A stretch of DNA of 64,000 nucleotides, from contig CAWIDE010000027.1 of assembly GCA_963834715.1 (NCBI GenBank), forward strand, positions 109,509 to 173,508, in the 5' to 3' direction. Both the position numbers and the translations under genes were made by a program. Origin of the DNA: CAVSUZ01 sp963834715 (GTDB lineage Bacteria > Pseudomonadota > Alphaproteobacteria > Acetobacterales > Acetobacteraceae). Of this stretch, positions 8,391 to 17,405 are shown piece after piece. The notes below the pieces were generated by a model, which saw only the letters and a list, made by a program, of their open reading frames with translations, searched no databases and was not told the origin of the DNA. Position 1 is the first letter of the stretch. The number at the start of each line of letters is the position of its first letter.

Positions 8391-9210
8391 GTGCGTTGCC
8401 CGAAATGCGGATCGACTGCGGTCAAGGAGCGGCCTGAGCGCACCGCGCAGGGCTATCGCCGGTTCCGTTGTCTCGACTGCACGAGGCAGTTCAACGAACG
8501 GAGCAGTGGTCTGCTGAACCGGACGCAATATCCGAGCGACGTGATCGCGCTCGTGGTGCTCTGGCGGCTCCGCTACAAACTCAGTCTGCGAGATCTGGCT
8601 GAGATGTTCCTGATCCGCGGCTTCGTGTTCACCTATGAGGCAGTTCGCGATTGGGAGGCGAAGTTGACGCCGGCGTTGGCAGAGAATCTCCGGCGAAGAC
8701 GAAGAGGCAAAGTCGGCCGTAGCTGGTACGTTGACGAGACGTACATCCGGGTGCACGGCCGTTGGAAATACCTCTACCGTGCCATCGATTCGAGACGGCG
8801 CCTTGGTTGACGTGAGGTTAAGTGAGCACCGCGATCTCGCCGCCGCCAAGGCCTTCTTTCGATCGGCGAAGGTAGTCACTGGCGTTATGCCGGCCCGGGT
8901 CACAACTGACGGCCACGACGCTTACCCTCGGACGATCCGAACGGTCCTCGGCAAGCGCGTGCGGCATCGGACGAACAGTTACCTCAACAACCGCCTTGAG
9001 CAGGATCACGGCGGCATCAAAGGCCGATGTCGACCGATGCTCGGCTTCAAGTGCGCTACATCAGCCAGCGCTATTGCCGAAAGCCACGACGAGCTTCGAT
9101 ACGTTCTCCGCTGTCGATCCTACATGTGTCAACACATACCCGCCTCGACGCGACGCTTTCACCACATGCGCCGAACAGCCATCGTGCTCGGCATCTTGGA
9201 AGCAGCTTGA
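8391..9210 (+). pseudogene. IS6-like transposase with N-terminal zinc ribbon, frameshifted
   Basis: Starts MRCPKCGSTAVKERPERTAQ with a second CxxC in FRCLDC (zinc ribbon, residues 1-35). It continues into an IS6-type DDE core: SWYVDETYIRVHGRWKYLYR, then TTDGHDAYP and NNRLEQDHGGIKGR. The two halves are in different frames: one extra T near 8790 (GATTCGAGAC where GATCGAGAC restores IDRDGALVDVRL) breaks the gene. A second local distortion near 9060-9085 suggests more indels before SHDELRYVLR. Non-functional. Confidence 0.75.
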
Positions 9211-9289
9211 ACGGGACGCACCGCAACCCGAACAGCGGCTGACGCCCGGGCATGGGAGCTGACAGAGCCCTCACGGTAGCCTTCCCCGC

Positions 9290-10570
9290 CTAACCGGCTT
9301 CCTTGGAATCCTCCGCCGCCGGCAAGATCGCAGACGTCAGACTCACCCCTACTCGCGCGTCGCGGTGCTCGACGAGCGATTTGTAGAGCTCGATTGTTCG
9401 TTGGGCGATCGAGTCCCAGCTGAAATGCTCGACCGCCCGCTTGCGGCCTTGGGCGCCGAACCGACGGCGCAATTCGGGGTCGTGGGTGAGCCGATTGATG
9501 GCGTCGGCCAGCCCCGCAGAGAACGCGGCCGGGTCCGCTGGATCGAAGCTGCCCGGCCGAAGATGGGGATCGACGAGAAGGCCGGTTTCACCCGAAACGA
9601 CGACCTCCGGGATGCCGCCGACGGCCGACGCGACCACCGCTGTCTCGCAGGCCATCGCCTCGAGATTGATGATGCCGAAAGGCTCGTAGACGGACGGGCA
9701 GCAGAATACCGCAGCATGGGAATAGAGCTGGATCACATCCGGCCGCGGGACCATCTCACGCACCCAGATCACAGCTCGCCGCTGCGCCGCAGCCTTGGCA
9801 ACCCCGTCTTCCATCTCCCGCGCGATGTTCGGCGTGTCCGGCGCCCCGGCGCAAAGCACGATCTGCAGCTTGGGGTCAATCGCCGGGATCGCGTTTACCA
9901 GCTGCATGATCCCCTTCTGCCTAGTGATCCGGCCGATGAACAGGAGGTAAGGTCGATCCGGATCGATTCCATAACGGGTCAAGGCGTCACGCCCCTCGAC
10001 GGGCCGGTATTCCATAGGATCGATGCCGTTGTGGATGACGTGGACGCGCTCGGGTTCGACGTCGAACAGGCGCAGCAAATCCTCGCGCGTTTCGCGCGAC
10101 ACCGCGATGATCGCGTCGGCCTGCTCGATCGCCATGCGCTCCATCCAGGCACTCAGGCGATAGGCATTGCCGAGCTGCTCGAGCTTCCAAGGACGGAGCG
10201 GTTCGAGCGAGTGGATGGTGAGCACGTACGGCACGTTCCAGAGTGTGCTCGCCAGCACGCCGCCCATGTCGGTGTACCATGTATGGCAGTGCACCATATC
10301 GGCATCGAGCCGGTCCTTGGCCATCGCCAGCGAGCGGGCGAACGCGTCGACGGCGCCGACGAATTGAGGGTCGGTATGCTCTTTCGCCTCCGGCCATTCG
10401 GCGTAGCCATGCACGGCCAGGTTGACCGCGGTAATCTCCTGGTCGCCGAAGCACCGCACCTCGACCTCGATCCGCCTGGCGAGCGCCCGGCTGAGATACT
10501 CCACATGCACACCGGCTCCGCCATAGACGTAGGGCGGATATTCCTTGCTGAAGATGGCGACCTTGTTCAC
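9290..10570 (-). CDS. glgA: GT4 glycogen synthase, GlgM/Corynebacterium type
   Basis: 426-residue GT-B glycosyltransferase resembling the actinobacterial glycogen synthase family, whose studied members make maltose-1-phosphate or elongate alpha-glucans from nucleotide-glucose. Visible features: KVAIFSKEYPPYVYGGAGVH at the N-terminus, HCHTWYTDMGG, VHVIHNGIDP, LLFIGRITRQKGI (C-terminal Rossmann start), and the donor-site motif YEPFGIINLEAMACETAVVA with its paired glutamates. The GTG start at 10570 is preferred to the longer ORF from 10624: it gives the family-standard N-terminus and overlaps the upstream stop as GTGA. Probably linked to alpha-glucan/trehalose metabolism with the nearby otsA. 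Confidence 0.85.
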   Translation of the reverse strand: MNKVAIFSKEYPPYVYGGAGVHVEYLSRALARRIEVEVRCFGDQEITAVNLAVHGYAEWPEAKEHTDPQFVGAVDAFARSLAMAKDRLDADMVHCHTWYTDMGGVLASTLWNVPYVLTIHSLEPLRPWKLEQLGNAYRLSAWMERMAIEQADAIIAVSRETREDLLRLFDVEPERVHVIHNGIDPMEYRPVEGRDALTRYGIDPDRPYLLFIGRITRQKGIMQLVNAIPAIDPKLQIVLCAGAPDTPNIAREMEDGVAKAAAQRRAVIWVREMVPRPDVIQLYSHAAVFCCPSVYEPFGIINLEAMACETAVVASAVGGIPEVVVSGETGLLVDPHLRPGSFDPADPAAFSAGLADAINRLTHDPELRRRFGAQGRKRAVEHFSWDSIAQRTIELYKSLVEHRDARVGVSLTSAILPAAEDSKEAG

Positions 10571-10908
10571 TGTTCGCACTTGCATGTCTTTCGAATGTCG
10601 CGCTGGGACGTCACACCCCTGCACAGGGGTTTTGACCGGTTGCCTCTAACTGGGGAGCTGGAGTTAATCAGCAACTGTACGCTGCGTGCGACGCCCGGCT
10701 GGCGTCGGATAAACCCGCCGCGCTCAAGCGTGATGAGCATCTGGTGGGCGGAAGGTGGCGTGACACGAAAGTGGCGCCGCAGATCGGCTTCGGCTGGCGG
10801 CCGACCAAGCACCAACATATAGGCGTGGATGAATGCCAGATACTGGCCCTGCTTCGGCGTGAAGCGTGGTCGCGATGGGGCGTGACCCGGCTCGGAGCGG
10901 TGATTCAT
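10567..10908 (-). CDS. LexA/MarR-like winged-helix small DNA-binding protein
   Basis: 113-residue protein. The core (FTPKQGQYLAFIHAYMLVLG, then AEADLRRHFRVTPPSAHQML and ERGGFIRRQPGVARSVQLLI) is a winged helix like the LexA N-terminal domain, with no peptidase domain. Basic C-terminal tail. ATG 10908 was chosen over TTG 10923. Its TGA is shared with the GTG of the downstream glycogen synthase, so the two are coupled. This makes a role in controlling that gene plausible but unproven. Confidence 0.7.
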   Translation of the reverse strand: MNHRSEPGHAPSRPRFTPKQGQYLAFIHAYMLVLGRPPAEADLRRHFRVTPPSAHQMLITLERGGFIRRQPGVARSVQLLINSSSPVRGNRSKPLCRGVTSQRDIRKTCKCEQ

Positions 10909-10939
10909 CTGCCGTGCCCTCAATCCCTGGGGAACGACG

Positions 10940-11405
10940 ATGAATGTACGGTATCGGGTCGAGTTGAGCCAAGCCGAATGGGATCAGCTCACTGAGATGC
11001 TGCCTGGCGGCCGCCATGCCGCGCGCAAGCTGAAACGAGCCCAGATCCTGCTGGCCGCCGACGGCGGGATCACCGACGCCGCGATCGCCACCAGCGTCGG
11101 CACCGGCGAGTCCACTGTGTAGCGCATCAAACGCCGCTTCGTCCTCGGCAATCTCGATCTGGCACTGAGTGAAGAGCCGCGCCCAGCGCCGTCACGTAGC
11201 TGTCGGGCAAGGAGGAGGTACTTCTGGTAGCCACCGCCTGCACTAACCCACCCCAGGGGGGCGCACGCTGGACACTCGAGTTGCTGGCCGACCAGATGGT
11301 CAGGCTCACTGATCATAGCGAACTGTCGCGCGAGACAGTGCGGCGGCGCCTGGCGGAGAATGAACTAAAGCCATGGCGGCAGGACATGTGGTGCATCCCC
11401 GGCGC
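10940..11405 (+). pseudogene. IS630 transposase N-terminal remnant
   Basis: Starts with MNVRYRVELSQAEWDQLTEM and an HTH (ARKLKRAQILLAADGG, TDAAIATSVGTGESTV). TAG at 11120-11122 interrupts it. Beyond it RIKRRFVLGNLDLALSEEPR continues in frame, then a frameshift near 11195 leads to SGKEEVLLVATACTNPPQG and ETVRRRLAENELKPWRQDMW. It stops aligning after about 11405. The catalytic domain is absent. Confidence 0.8.
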
Positions 11406-11459
11406 CACGTCGGTCATTGCCGGCCCCGCGGTCTCAGCGTCGCAAAAGGATGCCAGCTG

Positions 11460-11610
11460 ATGGGCCTGCCGCTCGAGGATGTCACCGCTGACCTGCCCAG
11501 GTTCATCGATCAAGTCTACAATGTCCGGCGGCTCCACTCAGCACTGGGATACCTGAGCCCCGTTCAGTTCGAGGATCTATACGCCCAGCAGACGGTCAAA
11601 ACCCGCAGCG
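11460..11610 (+). pseudogene. IS3-type OrfB C-terminal remnant
   Basis: Short forward frame with DLPRFIDQVYNVRRLHSALG followed by YLSPVQFEDLYAQQTVKT, the conserved C-terminal end of IS3-family OrfB proteins (YNxxRxHxxLGYxxP). It follows the IS630 fragment directly, making a mosaic of two dead elements. Confidence 0.8.
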
Positions 11611-11612
11611 TG

Positions 11613-12017
11613 ATCCTGTCCACCCCCAGGGGCGCACTCCACAACGGGGTCCTTTTTCCACGCCGAGACACAGACTGCGCCGTCAACGGCACCCATGCCA
11701 AGCGCTCGGCCGCGGCGCCGGCGTCGCGCGCCGCAGCACAATCAAAGGGGCCGTCAAAGCGCTACCCGGAACGGTAGCCAACAAACTCCGCCACAGTCGG
11801 CTGGTCTATGGCCGCTTGCCGCTACCCTGCGAATCTACACCAGCTTGACGGACGTGACCCCAGGTGTGACGGGGTCCGTTCTCGTGGCAGTAGTCGGGTA
11901 TGGTAACCTTGTCACCTTTCAAGGACGGTGCTCCCGCAGTTGACTTGCAGCAGCTGACTGCGCGCCGATCCATGGAAACCCAGGATGGCGCCGGCACGAC
12001 CTTCGGGGAGGCACTGA
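11613..12017. other. intergenic, no gene recognised
   Basis: About 400 bp between the IS3 scrap and otsA. Open frames here are short or antisense to otsA. A ribosome-binding site GGGGAGG lies at the far right, 7 nt before the otsA ATG. No convincing promoter was picked out. Confidence 0.5.
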
Positions 12018-13367
12018 ATGGCCCGCCTAGTGATCGTCTCCAATCGCGTCCCGGTTCCAGGACAGCGCGGTCAAGCGGCCGGCGGCTTGGCGGTGGCACT
12101 GCACAATGCCGTCCGCCAACGCGATTGCCTGTGGTTTGGCTGGTCCGGCAACGTCGTGAGCGAGGAGCCCCCGCGCGCACCGCGAATAGTGCAAGCTGGC
12201 CGCATGACCTTTGCCACGCTCGAACTGGCGGAAGCCGACTACCGCGGGTACTATCGCGGCTTCGCCAACGGCATGTTATGGCCGCTGCTGCACAGCCGTG
12301 TTGGCCTTTCCGAATTCCACCGGAATGAGTTCGCCGCTTATCTGGCGGTGAACCGGGCGTTTGCCGAAGCACTGGTGCCGCTGCTCCACCCAGATGACGT
12401 GATCTGGGTACACGATTACCACCTATTTCCACTCGGTCAGGCCTTGCGTGATGGCGGCGTACTCGCCCCGGTGGGCTTCTTCCTTCATGTCCCGTTTCCA
12501 CCGGCATCGCTATTCGAATGCCTTCCGGCGGCGGACAAATTGCTGCGCACCCTCGCGGCCTACGACCTGGTCGGCGTGCAGGTGCATGACGACGCGGAGA
12601 ACCTGAATACCCTGTTGCACAAACTCGGTGTTGCAATTCGTGCTTCCGCTTTCCCCGTCGGCATCGATCCTGATGTTTTTGCCAAGGCGGCAGCTCGTGC
12701 GCAAACCGGGCCCGAGGTAAGCCGTCTGGCGGAGAGCTTGGCGAGCCGCGCGCTTATCCTGGGCGTGGACCGTTTGGACTACACCAAGGGCTTGCCCCAT
12801 CGGTTCCGAGGGTTTGCCCAGTTGCTGAAACGGTTCCCCGAGCACCGCAAGCGTGTGCGGTTCCTGCAAATTGCCCCAGTGTCACGCGGCGACGTGACCG
12901 AGTACCGTGCGCTCAGACGCGAACTTGACGGATTAGTCGGTATGATTGACGGTGAGTACGCGGACTTCGACTGGACACCGCTACGGTATCTGACTCGCTC
13001 CGTGGCGCGCACCACTCTTGCGGGTTTTTACCGCCACGCACGTGTCGGTCTGGTCACGCCGCTTCGTGACGGCATGAACCTGGTGGCCAAGGAATATGTT
13101 GCAGCCCAACGGCCAGAGAATCCTGGTGGGCTGGTGCTTTCGCGTTTTGCCGGTGCAGCGCAGGAGCTGCATAGCGCCGTCCTGGTCAACCCCTATGACC
13201 CCGATGAAATTGCCGAGGCGCTGCACGTGGCCCTAACCATGCCTCTCGCTGAGCGGCAGCAGCGCTGGCATACCATGAAACGCGCGGTTTGGCGCAGCAC
13301 AGCGATCACGTGGTCAAATCGGTTTCTCTCCGAGCTCGAACAAGCTGCATCAGAACGCCAAGCTTGA
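12018..13367 (+). CDS. otsA: alpha,alpha-trehalose-phosphate synthase (UDP/ADP-glucose forming)
   Basis: 449-residue GT20 enzyme that joins nucleotide-activated glucose to glucose-6-phosphate to make trehalose-6-phosphate, in the cytoplasm. Motifs in order: LVIVSNRVPVPG with GGLAVAL (N-terminal donor loop), WFGWSG (about 40), VHDYHLFPLGQ, GFFLHVPFPP, the VDRLDYTKGLPHRF block at about 250-265, ARVGLVTPLRDGMNLVAKEY and LSRFAGAAQEL. Length and motifs are those of bacterial OtsA. No otsB phosphatase lies next to it. Neighbouring genes are IS remnants, so it is probably transcribed alone. A 276-codon antisense frame (11806-12636) is a shadow. Confidence 0.95.
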   Translation: MARLVIVSNRVPVPGQRGQAAGGLAVALHNAVRQRDCLWFGWSGNVVSEEPPRAPRIVQAGRMTFATLELAEADYRGYYRGFANGMLWPLLHSRVGLSEFHRNEFAAYLAVNRAFAEALVPLLHPDDVIWVHDYHLFPLGQALRDGGVLAPVGFFLHVPFPPASLFECLPAADKLLRTLAAYDLVGVQVHDDAENLNTLLHKLGVAIRASAFPVGIDPDVFAKAAARAQTGPEVSRLAESLASRALILGVDRLDYTKGLPHRFRGFAQLLKRFPEHRKRVRFLQIAPVSRGDVTEYRALRRELDGLVGMIDGEYADFDWTPLRYLTRSVARTTLAGFYRHARVGLVTPLRDGMNLVAKEYVAAQRPENPGGLVLSRFAGAAQELHSAVLVNPYDPDEIAEALHVALTMPLAERQQRWHTMKRAVWRSTAITWSNRFLSELEQAASERQA

Positions 13368-13664
13368 CGAGACAACCGCAAACTGACCCCATCCATCACG
13401 CTCGTAGTTCCGCTCCGCCACCACCGGCTGGCTTCAATCGGAATCGGTGGCTGGCTTCGATCGGAACAGGCGGCTAATATTTAGAGGGTGCGCCCCGCCA
13501 CCTCCAGCAGGGGCGTTGGCCTTGAATGCTCGGACCTCAGCGACAAGCATGGCAGTCACAGCCTTCTGAATCGCATGTGCGCCTGCGACAGTTTGTGGGC
13601 TGCAGGTTGAGGGCAGCCGACCGATACGGGATCGCTGCTGTCTCGCTGCGACGAATAAAGAAGC
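13368..13664. other. intergenic, no gene recognised
   Basis: About 300 bp after otsA. It includes a short near-repeat GGCTGGCTTCAATCGGAA / GGCTGGCTTCGATCGGAA at about 13427-13465. No coding signal. Confidence 0.4.
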
Positions 13665-13817
13665 GGCCCGGCGCAGGTGTTGCTAGATCGCGGCTGGGGT
13701 AAGCCGATGCAGTCGGTGGAATTGGCCACCCCTGATGTCGTCATGTCGCATCAGTTCGGTGAAGCGCTGGAGCGGTTATCGTGCGACGAGTTGGAGCAGC
13801 TCTGCACGCTTTATTAG
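13665..13817 (+). pseudogene. C-terminal fragment of a small phage-type protein
   Basis: Forward frame ending at TAG 13815-13817 with AQVLLDRGWGKPMQSVELAT. The LLDRGWGKP motif is typical of small proteins next to, or related to, phage terminase small subunits. The N-terminus is missing or scrambled. The next ORF starts 3 bp later, so the pair looks like a leftover of a prophage-like operon. Confidence 0.4.
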
Positions 13818-13820
13818 CGA

Positions 13821-14147
13821 ATGGGCATCGGGCTCGAAGGTGCGGAGCAGTCGGCGGACGCGGAAGCGAACGTCGTGCCGTTGAAGACGCCCCGGGCGGC
13901 AGAAGAAGTGGCGGCTGCGCCGCCCTCCATACCGGCGCCTGCGTCGTGCCCACCGCCGCCGGCGCCAGTCCTGCCGTCTGCGCCCGCCATTGCGCCGGCT
14001 GTGACCATACCGCCTGTGACCGGAGACTATGTTGGAAGGGTCGCCCCGGTGGTTCGGGCTCGCTCGGGCTTTCACGTGAGCGCGCGGCGGCGGCGGTCGC
14101 AGTGCGATATAGAGAAGGCCCGCATGGCACTGGGCGGCGGCTACTGA
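13821..14147 (+). CDS. proline/alanine-rich hypothetical protein
   Basis: 108 codons, ATG 3 bp after the preceding stop. Residues about 30-70 are almost entirely Pro/Ala/Val (AAPPSIPAPASCPPPPAP), which may only reflect GC-rich DNA. The C-terminus is basic. No domain recognised. May be part of the same phage-like remnant. Confidence 0.3.
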   Translation: MGIGLEGAEQSADAEANVVPLKTPRAAEEVAAAPPSIPAPASCPPPPAPVLPSAPAIAPAVTIPPVTGDYVGRVAPVVRARSGFHVSARRRRSQCDIEKARMALGGGY

Positions 14148-14329
14148 GTAGCGCAGCCGAGCCGCCTGCCGCGATCTTTGCAGCCCCAAGTATTCAGGCG
14201 CCAAATTTGGGGGTCCCTCTTGCGGGACCCGCTCAGGGACTTACCGAGTACTGCAAAACCCTTGCAGACCGTGTGAAAACTCAATCGCAACGGATTCCGA
14301 ATCGGGATGCGGGGCAATAGAATCGCGGC

Positions 14330-14718
14330 ATGACGCACCTCGTCGGCCACGATCGCGGTCAAACTCTATTGCTGCCGGAATCGCTGGACGAGTATGTTGG
14401 CCCGGAGAACCCAGTACGGTTCATCGAAGCGTTTGTCGATGGGCTCGATCTCGCTGCCGCAGGGTTCGGTCGTGTTCGACCGAAGGAGACCGGCCGTCCT
14501 GGCTACGCGCCCGGTGATCTGCTGAAGCTCTACATCTACGGTTATCTTAACCGGATCCGGTCCAGCCGACGCCTGGAAGCCGAAGCTCACCGCAACATTG
14601 AGGTGATTTGGCTGCTGCGAGCGGCACCTGAAGCCTGACTTCAAGACTATCGCCGACTTCCGCCGTGACAACCGCACCGCCTTCCGCCCGGTATTCCGCC
14701 AATTCGTGTTGCTATGCC
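14330..14718 (+). pseudogene. IS1182-like transposase, 5' part
   Basis: Starts MTHLVGHDRGQTLLLPESLD and carries the conserved N-terminal block (YGYLNRIRSSRRLEAEAHRN). A frameshift near 14620-14635 separates it from LKPDFKTIADFRRDN and FRQFVLLC, after which the IS66 begins at 14719. Joining base 14718 to 17406 restores VLLCRQLDLFGRELLAVDGT across the insertion. Confidence 0.85.
14711..14718. repeat. 8-bp target site duplication, left copy
   Basis: GCTATGCC immediately before the IS66 tip GTAAGCG. An identical octamer follows the other tip at 17398-17405. IS66 elements generate 8-bp duplications. Confidence 0.95.
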
Positions 14719-14861
14719 GTAAGCGTAAGGCGAGCACCAGTATTGACGCCGTGAGCCCCTGCCCAGACGTTCTTGGCCTGGGCCGATTTGAGCCCGCCGA
14801 GAGGAAGCACGTGACTGGTGGTTCAGTGTTGGCGCTGCGGTTCCGGCTGGCGGCAATGCCG

Positions 14862-16463
14862 TCAGGCCGCAGCTGCCATTGGCGGTTGGAAGTTCCAGGG
14901 GAGAAGCTCGTCGATTCGGTTGATCGGATGACCTCGAGCCAACCGATCAAGGACTGAAGCGAGATAAGCCTCAGGATCGAGCTTGTTGAGTTTTGCTAAC
15001 TCGACGATCGTGTAAATCGCTGCTGCCCTTTGGCCTCCCCGGTCGGAACCAAGGAACAGAAAGTTTTTCCTCGACACCGCAATCCCTCTCAGGAGACGCT
15101 CAGAGAGGTTGTTATCGATGCTAAGACGTCCGTCCTCGACATATCGGGTCAGGGCATCCCAGCGGCTCAGCGTGTACTGGAAGGCTTTGCCGAGTGGTGC
15201 CTTGCCGGACAACCGCCGGCGTTGCCCTTCTGCCCATTCGCGGAATGCATCCAGCAATGGCTTGCTGCGAGCCTGACGCTCCCTCTGGCGCTGCTCGGCG
15301 GGCTTGCCCTTGATATCCGCTTCAATGGCGTAGAGTTCCTGAATCCGGCGCAGGGCTTCCTCGGCAATGGGGGACTTTGTCGTCTCGAATACCTCGAACA
15401 GCTTGCGCCGAGCATGAGCGAAGCAGGCAACATGGATGATCCGGGGAGGCTTCGATCCGCTTCCCCGATAGAGCGCCTCGTAGCCGGCGAAGGCATCCGA
15501 ATGCAGGTAACCGCTAAAGCCCTCGAGATGTCCACGTGGCCGCTCGCCTTTGCGATCGGCGCTATAGCGATAGAACACCGCCGGATGTCCCGGACCGGCA
15601 TAGGGCCGCGGATCGACGGCGTAACACCAAAGCCGCGCGATGCGCGTTTTCCCGGTTCCCGGCGCCAGGGTTCGAATCGGTGTGTCGTCGGTCCAGAGGA
15701 CCTCTTGTGCCATGACGTATTGTCCGATGCGCTCGGCCAGGGGTTGCACCCACCACGCGACATGTCCCATCCAGTCCGCCATGATGGCGCGGTCGATGTC
15801 GATGCCCTCGCGCTCGAGAATCGCAGACTGCCGATAGAGAGGGATGCCATCGCAATACTTGGAGACGGCGACATTGGCCAGCAGTCCGGCTCCCGGCCGT
15901 CCCTTTTCGATCGGCAGCTCCGGTGCCGGCGCCTGGAAGATGGTCTCGCATACCCGACACGCATATTTCGGCCGCAGATGGCGGATCACCTTCATTCTGG
16001 CGGGGATCTTGTCCATCACTTCGGTTGCCGTCTCGCCAAGCTTGACCAGGCGCGCGGGATCGCAGTTGTTGCACTGACAGGCAATTTCGGGCTCATGCAC
16101 CACAATCTCGCGCGGCAAATGGGCCGGCAATGGCTTGCGGCCGGGCGGTTTCGGACGGAACCTGGCGGCCGGCCGTTCTTTGGGTTCCGCGGTGGACTGT
16201 TTGGCCTGCGCCGCGGTCGTCTCAGCGACGTTCTCCTCCAGCTCTTCCAGCCGCATCTCCAATTGCGCGATCTCACGGTCGAGCTTTTCGGAAGATTGGC
16301 CATAACGTTGCCGCAGCAGCGTGGCCAGTCGCAGTTTCATTTGCTCGATTTCGAGCCGGGCCGTCTTCAGCTCGTCGTTGACCGCCGCCAGCCTGGCGTC
16401 ACGCTCCGCCACCATGGCGCGCAGCGTCGCGTTCTCCACGCGCAGCGATTCGAGCTCGGACAT
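14862..16463 (-). CDS. tnpC: IS66 transposase TnpC
   Basis: 533-residue full-length TnpC. N-terminal coiled coil (about 1-110), zinc ligands in CQCNNCDP and YACRVCETIF, catalytic Asp in LWTDDTPIRTL, second Asp in LHSDAFAGYEAL, and Glu in NNLSERLLRGIAVSRKNFLF. All DDE positions are present, so it is probably active. The 550-codon forward frame 15030-16682 is its antisense shadow. Confidence 0.95.
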   Translation of the reverse strand: MSELESLRVENATLRAMVAERDARLAAVNDELKTARLEIEQMKLRLATLLRQRYGQSSEKLDREIAQLEMRLEELEENVAETTAAQAKQSTAEPKERPAARFRPKPPGRKPLPAHLPREIVVHEPEIACQCNNCDPARLVKLGETATEVMDKIPARMKVIRHLRPKYACRVCETIFQAPAPELPIEKGRPGAGLLANVAVSKYCDGIPLYRQSAILEREGIDIDRAIMADWMGHVAWWVQPLAERIGQYVMAQEVLWTDDTPIRTLAPGTGKTRIARLWCYAVDPRPYAGPGHPAVFYRYSADRKGERPRGHLEGFSGYLHSDAFAGYEALYRGSGSKPPRIIHVACFAHARRKLFEVFETTKSPIAEEALRRIQELYAIEADIKGKPAEQRQRERQARSKPLLDAFREWAEGQRRRLSGKAPLGKAFQYTLSRWDALTRYVEDGRLSIDNNLSERLLRGIAVSRKNFLFLGSDRGGQRAAAIYTIVELAKLNKLDPEAYLASVLDRLARGHPINRIDELLPWNFQPPMAAAA

Positions 16464-16531
16464 GCGACAGGCTTAGCGAATCCACGATTCCCGTACAAGC
16501 CACATCCGCCGCGTCGGATTAAAAATTCCGC

Positions 16532-16876
16532 TCAGACCACGACTTCCGGTCTGGCTGTCCAGGCTGTATTTCTCCAATCAATTGCTTCGACAAGCATGGA
16601 GAACTGGGCCATGGTCAGAGATACCACGCCGTCCTTGGCTTGTGGCCAAACAAACCGGCCACGATCCAGCTTCTTCGCATAGAGGCACATGCCTTGCCGG
16701 TCATAATAGAGGCATTTGATCAGATCGCCTCTACGTCCACGGAACACAAAAATTGCCCCCTCATGAGGATCATGCTGAAGCACGGTCTGGACCCGCGCAG
16801 CAAGAGAATGGAACCCAGCCCGCATGTCGGTAACGCCGCAGGCGAGGTAAATGCGGACTTCTCCGGCCGGCCACAT
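16532..16876 (-). CDS. tnpB: IS66 TnpB
   Basis: 114-residue IS66 Orf2: IYLACGVTDMRAGFHSLAAR near the start and HEGAIFVFRGRRGDLIKCLY at about 40-60. The start shares one base with the tnpA stop (TGATG), so translation is coupled. Intact. Confidence 0.9.
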   Translation of the reverse strand: MWPAGEVRIYLACGVTDMRAGFHSLAARVQTVLQHDPHEGAIFVFRGRRGDLIKCLYYDRQGMCLYAKKLDRGRFVWPQAKDGVVSLTMAQFSMLVEAIDWRNTAWTARPEVVV

Positions 16877-17337
16877 CAGCGATCGTCGAGCGTCGCCAGC
16901 ACACCGCGCAGCACGGCATCATCAACCTCGCCATCGACCCGAACCCGTACCCCGTTCGGGAACTCGATTTCGATCCGCCCAGACGGCGGCTTTCTGCCTG
17001 GGGTCGGTGTTTTCGGAGGCGCTGGCGGTGGGCTATCAGCCTCCAAGGCGGGTTGCACTTCCACCGGAGCAAACCCGCTCACCATTGAGGCCAGCATTGC
17101 CTTCCGCCACGTGTAGAGCAGGCCGGTGCCAATGCCATGTCGGCGCGCCACGTCCGCGATAACCGTCCCGGGGAGAAGTGTCTCGCGGACAATCCGAAGT
17201 TTCTCCTCAGGTCCCCATCGGCGGTGCCGCTCACGCCGAACCCGCAGCTCGATCTGTTCCGTTCGAGCGCTCGAACGAGCCTCGTTCGCACGCTCGTTCG
17301 AACGCTCAACCTCTGCCGTGATCACCGCTTCGCCCAT
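16876..17337 (-). CDS. tnpA: IS66 TnpA
   Basis: 153-residue IS66 Orf1. The HTH is built from WGPEEKLRIVRETLLPGTV and ADVARRHGIGTGLLYTWRKA (about 40-80). C-terminal GRIEIEFPNGVRVRVDGEVD block. The ATG lies 60 bp inside the element end, matching copy 2. Confidence 0.9.
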   Translation of the reverse strand: MGEAVITAEVERSNERANEARSSARTEQIELRVRRERHRRWGPEEKLRIVRETLLPGTVIADVARRHGIGTGLLYTWRKAMLASMVSGFAPVEVQPALEADSPPPAPPKTPTPGRKPPSGRIEIEFPNGVRVRVDGEVDDAVLRGVLATLDDR

Positions 17338-17397
17338 GCAGGCCAGTGTCCAACAGCAGCCCGTGCTCCGGGAAGGTGTCGATCAGACGACGCTTAC

Positions 17398-17405
17398 GCT
17401 ATGCC
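17398..17405. repeat. 8-bp target site duplication, right copy
   Basis: GCTATGCC directly after the IS66 right tip, identical to 14711-14718. Confidence 0.95.

Larger units (their letters stand above)
14719..17397 (-). mobile_element. complete IS66 family element (copy 3), 2679 bp
   Basis: Ends in GTAAGCGT at 14719 and ACGCTTAC at 17397, flanked by identical 8-bp target duplications GCTATGCC. Encodes full-length tnpA, tnpB and tnpC on the reverse strand and looks intact. It inserted into the IS1182-like transposase gene, so it is younger than that element. Confidence 0.95.

Noticed and set aside
9365..10822. 485-codon forward ORF
   Set aside because: Antisense of the glycogen synthase; no domain or plausible start.
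11806..12636. 276-codon reverse ORF over the otsA 5' half
   Set aside because: Antisense to otsA, which has all GT20 motifs; composition is Arg/Pro-rich shadow type.
14211..14230. GGGTCCC/GGGACCC hairpin as a terminator
   Set aside because: Good stem but no T-run on either side; more likely part of the IS1182 flank.
15030..16682. 550-codon forward ORF
   Set aside because: Antisense of the IS66 tnpC, which has full catalytic motifs on the other strand.
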